Below are positions 5,827 through 6,707 of a DNA stretch of 6,707 nt, one piece after another. Each line of letters opens with the position of its first letter. Position 1 is the first letter of the stretch. The notes beneath the pieces were generated by a model. The model made no database searches, had not been told where the DNA came from, and worked only from the letters and a program-made list of their open reading frames with translations. The position numbers were made by a program, and so were the translations under genes. Origin of the DNA: Bacteroidota bacterium (GTDB lineage Bacteria; Bacteroidota; Bacteroidia; Chitinophagales; Chitinophagaceae); NCBI GenBank assembly GCA_023429985.1, contig JAEZCV010000226.1, positions 1 to 6,707 on the forward strand. The letters are read 5' to 3'.

Positions 5827-6120
5827 CATAAAATCTCTTTTCAGCGCAGCTATATGTCGTAATTATTCAATGCCTCATTAGAAAGAAATTGCGAATAACT
5901 ATAGAAACATTTATTGCTTTTAGTTTTTCAATTCAATCCCGAAGGGATTGCATGTTTATAGCTAATCATTGGTGAGTAGAGCATACGACCCCGAAGGGGT
6001 CGAACAAAATCTCTATCCGTTGTTGCTATAAATATTTGAATCCTTCAGGCTCTTTTTTTTCCTGTAATGATTTATTTTTATGGAAGATAATTTAATAAAA
6101 TCAAAAACTGATTCAGATAC
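5827..6120. other. Intergenic stretch with repeat copy B
   Basis: This 294-base gap contains fold-back repeat copy B (5934-6051), a T8 run right after it (6053-6060), and an AT-rich leader before the ATG at 6121. Between 5880 and 5923 a segment with TATAGAAA and TTATTG resembles the inner left part of copy A and may be a decayed fragment. No gene is seen. Confidence 0.6.
5934..6051 (+). repeat. Fold-back repeat, copy B (REP/MITE-like)
   Basis: This is the better-preserved copy in two of the three hairpins. CAATCCC-GAA-GGGATTG (5934-5950) and CGACCCC-GAA-GGGGTCG (5986-6002) each have perfect 7-bp arms and a GAA loop. The third, ATCCTTCAGG (6040-6049), is decayed. An exact 8-bp inverted pair, TTTATAGC (5955-5962) and GCTATAAA (6025-6032), joins the two halves, so the whole element can fold into a long stem with a central hairpin. 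It has the same orientation as copy A. The T8 run at 6053-6060 means it may also end transcription of the upstream lipoprotein gene. Confidence 0.82.
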
Positions 6121-6198
6121 ATGATATATAAGTTTATATATTGCTTAAACTTATTAGTTATGATGGGATCGTGCAGCGTTAAACAAAAAAATGCATGA
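6121..6198 (+). pseudogene. Displaced lipoprotein signal-peptide fragment, out of frame with the following ORF
   Basis: The ATG at 6121 opens a 25-codon frame ending at TGA 6196-6198. Its product begins MIYKFIYCLNLLVMMGSC and then SVKQKNA: a lysine near the start, a hydrophobic core, and an MGSC lipobox with Cys18. This is a convincing lipoprotein signal peptide with no mature protein in its own frame. The following ORF (6191-6634) overlaps it by 8 bases in another frame. The switch lies at a run of seven A (6185-6191). With six A the two frames join as one 170-residue lipoprotein. The break may be a true mutation, a phase-variable tract, a slippage site or a sequencing error. Confidence 0.65.
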
Positions 6199-6634
6199 TG
6201 ACAGGTCTCAAAGGTTGTTTAATGATTTATTTGAATTAAACGGCAATGCTTTTTTAACTACTTCTAATAATTTAAAGGCAAGTTTCGTATGGTCGTATTC
6301 TGCTAATGGACTTACAGTGTACGAAGTATTTAATAGTAAGGTAGTTAAAAAAAGCGCCTATTCAAGGACCAATGATTTGGATTGGATGCGAAATTTTGAT
6401 CCCAAGAATAATATTGAGATTAGTTCGTGCTTTCACCTTGATGGTGATCTTCTTTATGTGAAAATTTTAATGGACGGTAAAATTGAACTGGAATATTTTC
6501 CAATTGATATAAGTTGTATGGTTTTGCAAAAATATAAATCTATCTTCTGGAAAAGATTGGCATCTGATATAAAAATTTATAATCTAAAATGTGTATGGGA
6601 AAAATGGGAAGGGGAAATAGGTCTCCTTCAATAA
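6191..6634 (+). CDS. Hypothetical protein, probable mature part of a frameshifted lipoprotein
   Basis: A 147-residue frame begins at the ATG at 6191, which sits at the end of an A7 run, and ends at TAA 6632-6634. On its own it has no signal peptide. The sequence is aromatic-rich and mixed alpha/beta, for example FVWSYSANGLTVYEVF (32-47), LDWMRNFDPKNN (63-74), KIELEYFPIDISCMVL (97-112) and an end at KCVWEKWEGEIGLLQ. I do not recognise a family and no catalytic motif stands out. A lipoprotein signal peptide in the frame immediately upstream (6121-6189) would join it if one A were removed, so the intact gene was probably 6121-6634 and the product a surface or periplasmic lipoprotein. If the tract is truly A7, this ORF could still be translated by re-initiation at 6191, giving a cytoplasmic and probably non-functional protein. 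It is AT-rich, like its lipoprotein neighbour. Confidence 0.65.
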   Translation: MHDDRSQRLFNDLFELNGNAFLTTSNNLKASFVWSYSANGLTVYEVFNSKVVKKSAYSRTNDLDWMRNFDPKNNIEISSCFHLDGDLLYVKILMDGKIELEYFPIDISCMVLQKYKSIFWKRLASDIKIYNLKCVWEKWEGEIGLLQ

Positions 6635-6664
6635 GTTTCGGCTAATAGATACGCCAAACCATTG

Positions 6665-6707
6665 CACCAAAGCAAATCTTTTATATCCTTTAAGGTTGCT
6701 TTTGGTG
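6665..6707. repeat. Imperfect inverted repeat at the right edge
   Basis: CACCAAAGCAA (6665-6675) is the inverted complement of TTGCTTTTGGTG (6696-6707) except for one extra base. The 20-base loop itself contains CCTT-T-AAGG (6687-6695). It lies 30 bp after the last stop codon and may be a terminator for that gene or the edge of another repeat that runs out of the window. Confidence 0.4.

Noticed and set aside
5294..6051. Integron-like cassette array, because a small gene lies between two palindromic sites
   Set aside because: The repeats lack recognisable attC core sites (RYYYAAC and GTTRRRY at the ends); GTTTAAT near copy A does not fit. The stems are built on CCCGAAGGG, there is no integrase in the window, and only one gene is enclosed.
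5294..6051. CRISPR array
   Set aside because: There are only two copies, about 640 bp apart, with a gene between them, no short regular spacers and no cas gene.

Overview
The window looks like a chromosomal segment of a Bacteroidota bacterium, most likely Chitinophagaceae or a relative. This rests on a -7 box of the TAnnTTTG type in front of the aldolase gene, the absence of Shine-Dalgarno sequences, a glycosylasparaginase-cutC pair, and a DhnA-type class I aldolase. Genus is not determined. Functional names come from motif recognition by eye; no database search was run.

Left part (1-3296), metabolic genes. A minus-strand pair encodes a TerC/YgdQ-type membrane protein (714-1493) and an NAD(P)H-dependent FMN reductase (103-663). 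The 50-bp gap between them holds two perfect dyads. Divergent from terC is a plus-strand pair: an exported Ntn-hydrolase of the glycosylasparaginase family, then, 11 bp after its stop and starting on TTG, a CutC-family TIM-barrel protein. The tight spacing suggests co-transcription.

Middle part (3297-4996). A 37-codon plus-strand ORF (3456-3569) and a minus-strand class I fructose-bisphosphate aldolase gene (3639-4694) converge on one strong bidirectional terminator (3586-3621). A near-consensus promoter (TATCTTTG on the minus strand) lies just upstream of codon 1 of the aldolase. It shows that the open frame reaching up to 4841 is not all coding.

Right part (4997-6707), AT-rich and accessory in character. 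It holds a 76-residue two-helix membrane protein, a 115-residue lipoprotein of unknown function, and a third gene whose lipoprotein signal peptide (from 6121) and mature domain (6191-6634) are in different frames, separated at a run of seven A. Two same-orientation copies of a ~117-bp fold-back repeat (5294-5410 and 5934-6051) flank the 115-residue lipoprotein gene. Each copy has three hairpin motifs built on CCCGAAGGG (the third inverted) at nearly identical spacing, and its ends are inverted copies of each other. This resembles a REP/MITE-type non-autonomous element. The repeat pair and the split lipoprotein gene are the most unusual things here. I see no CRISPR array, tRNA, rRNA, transposase or defence system.
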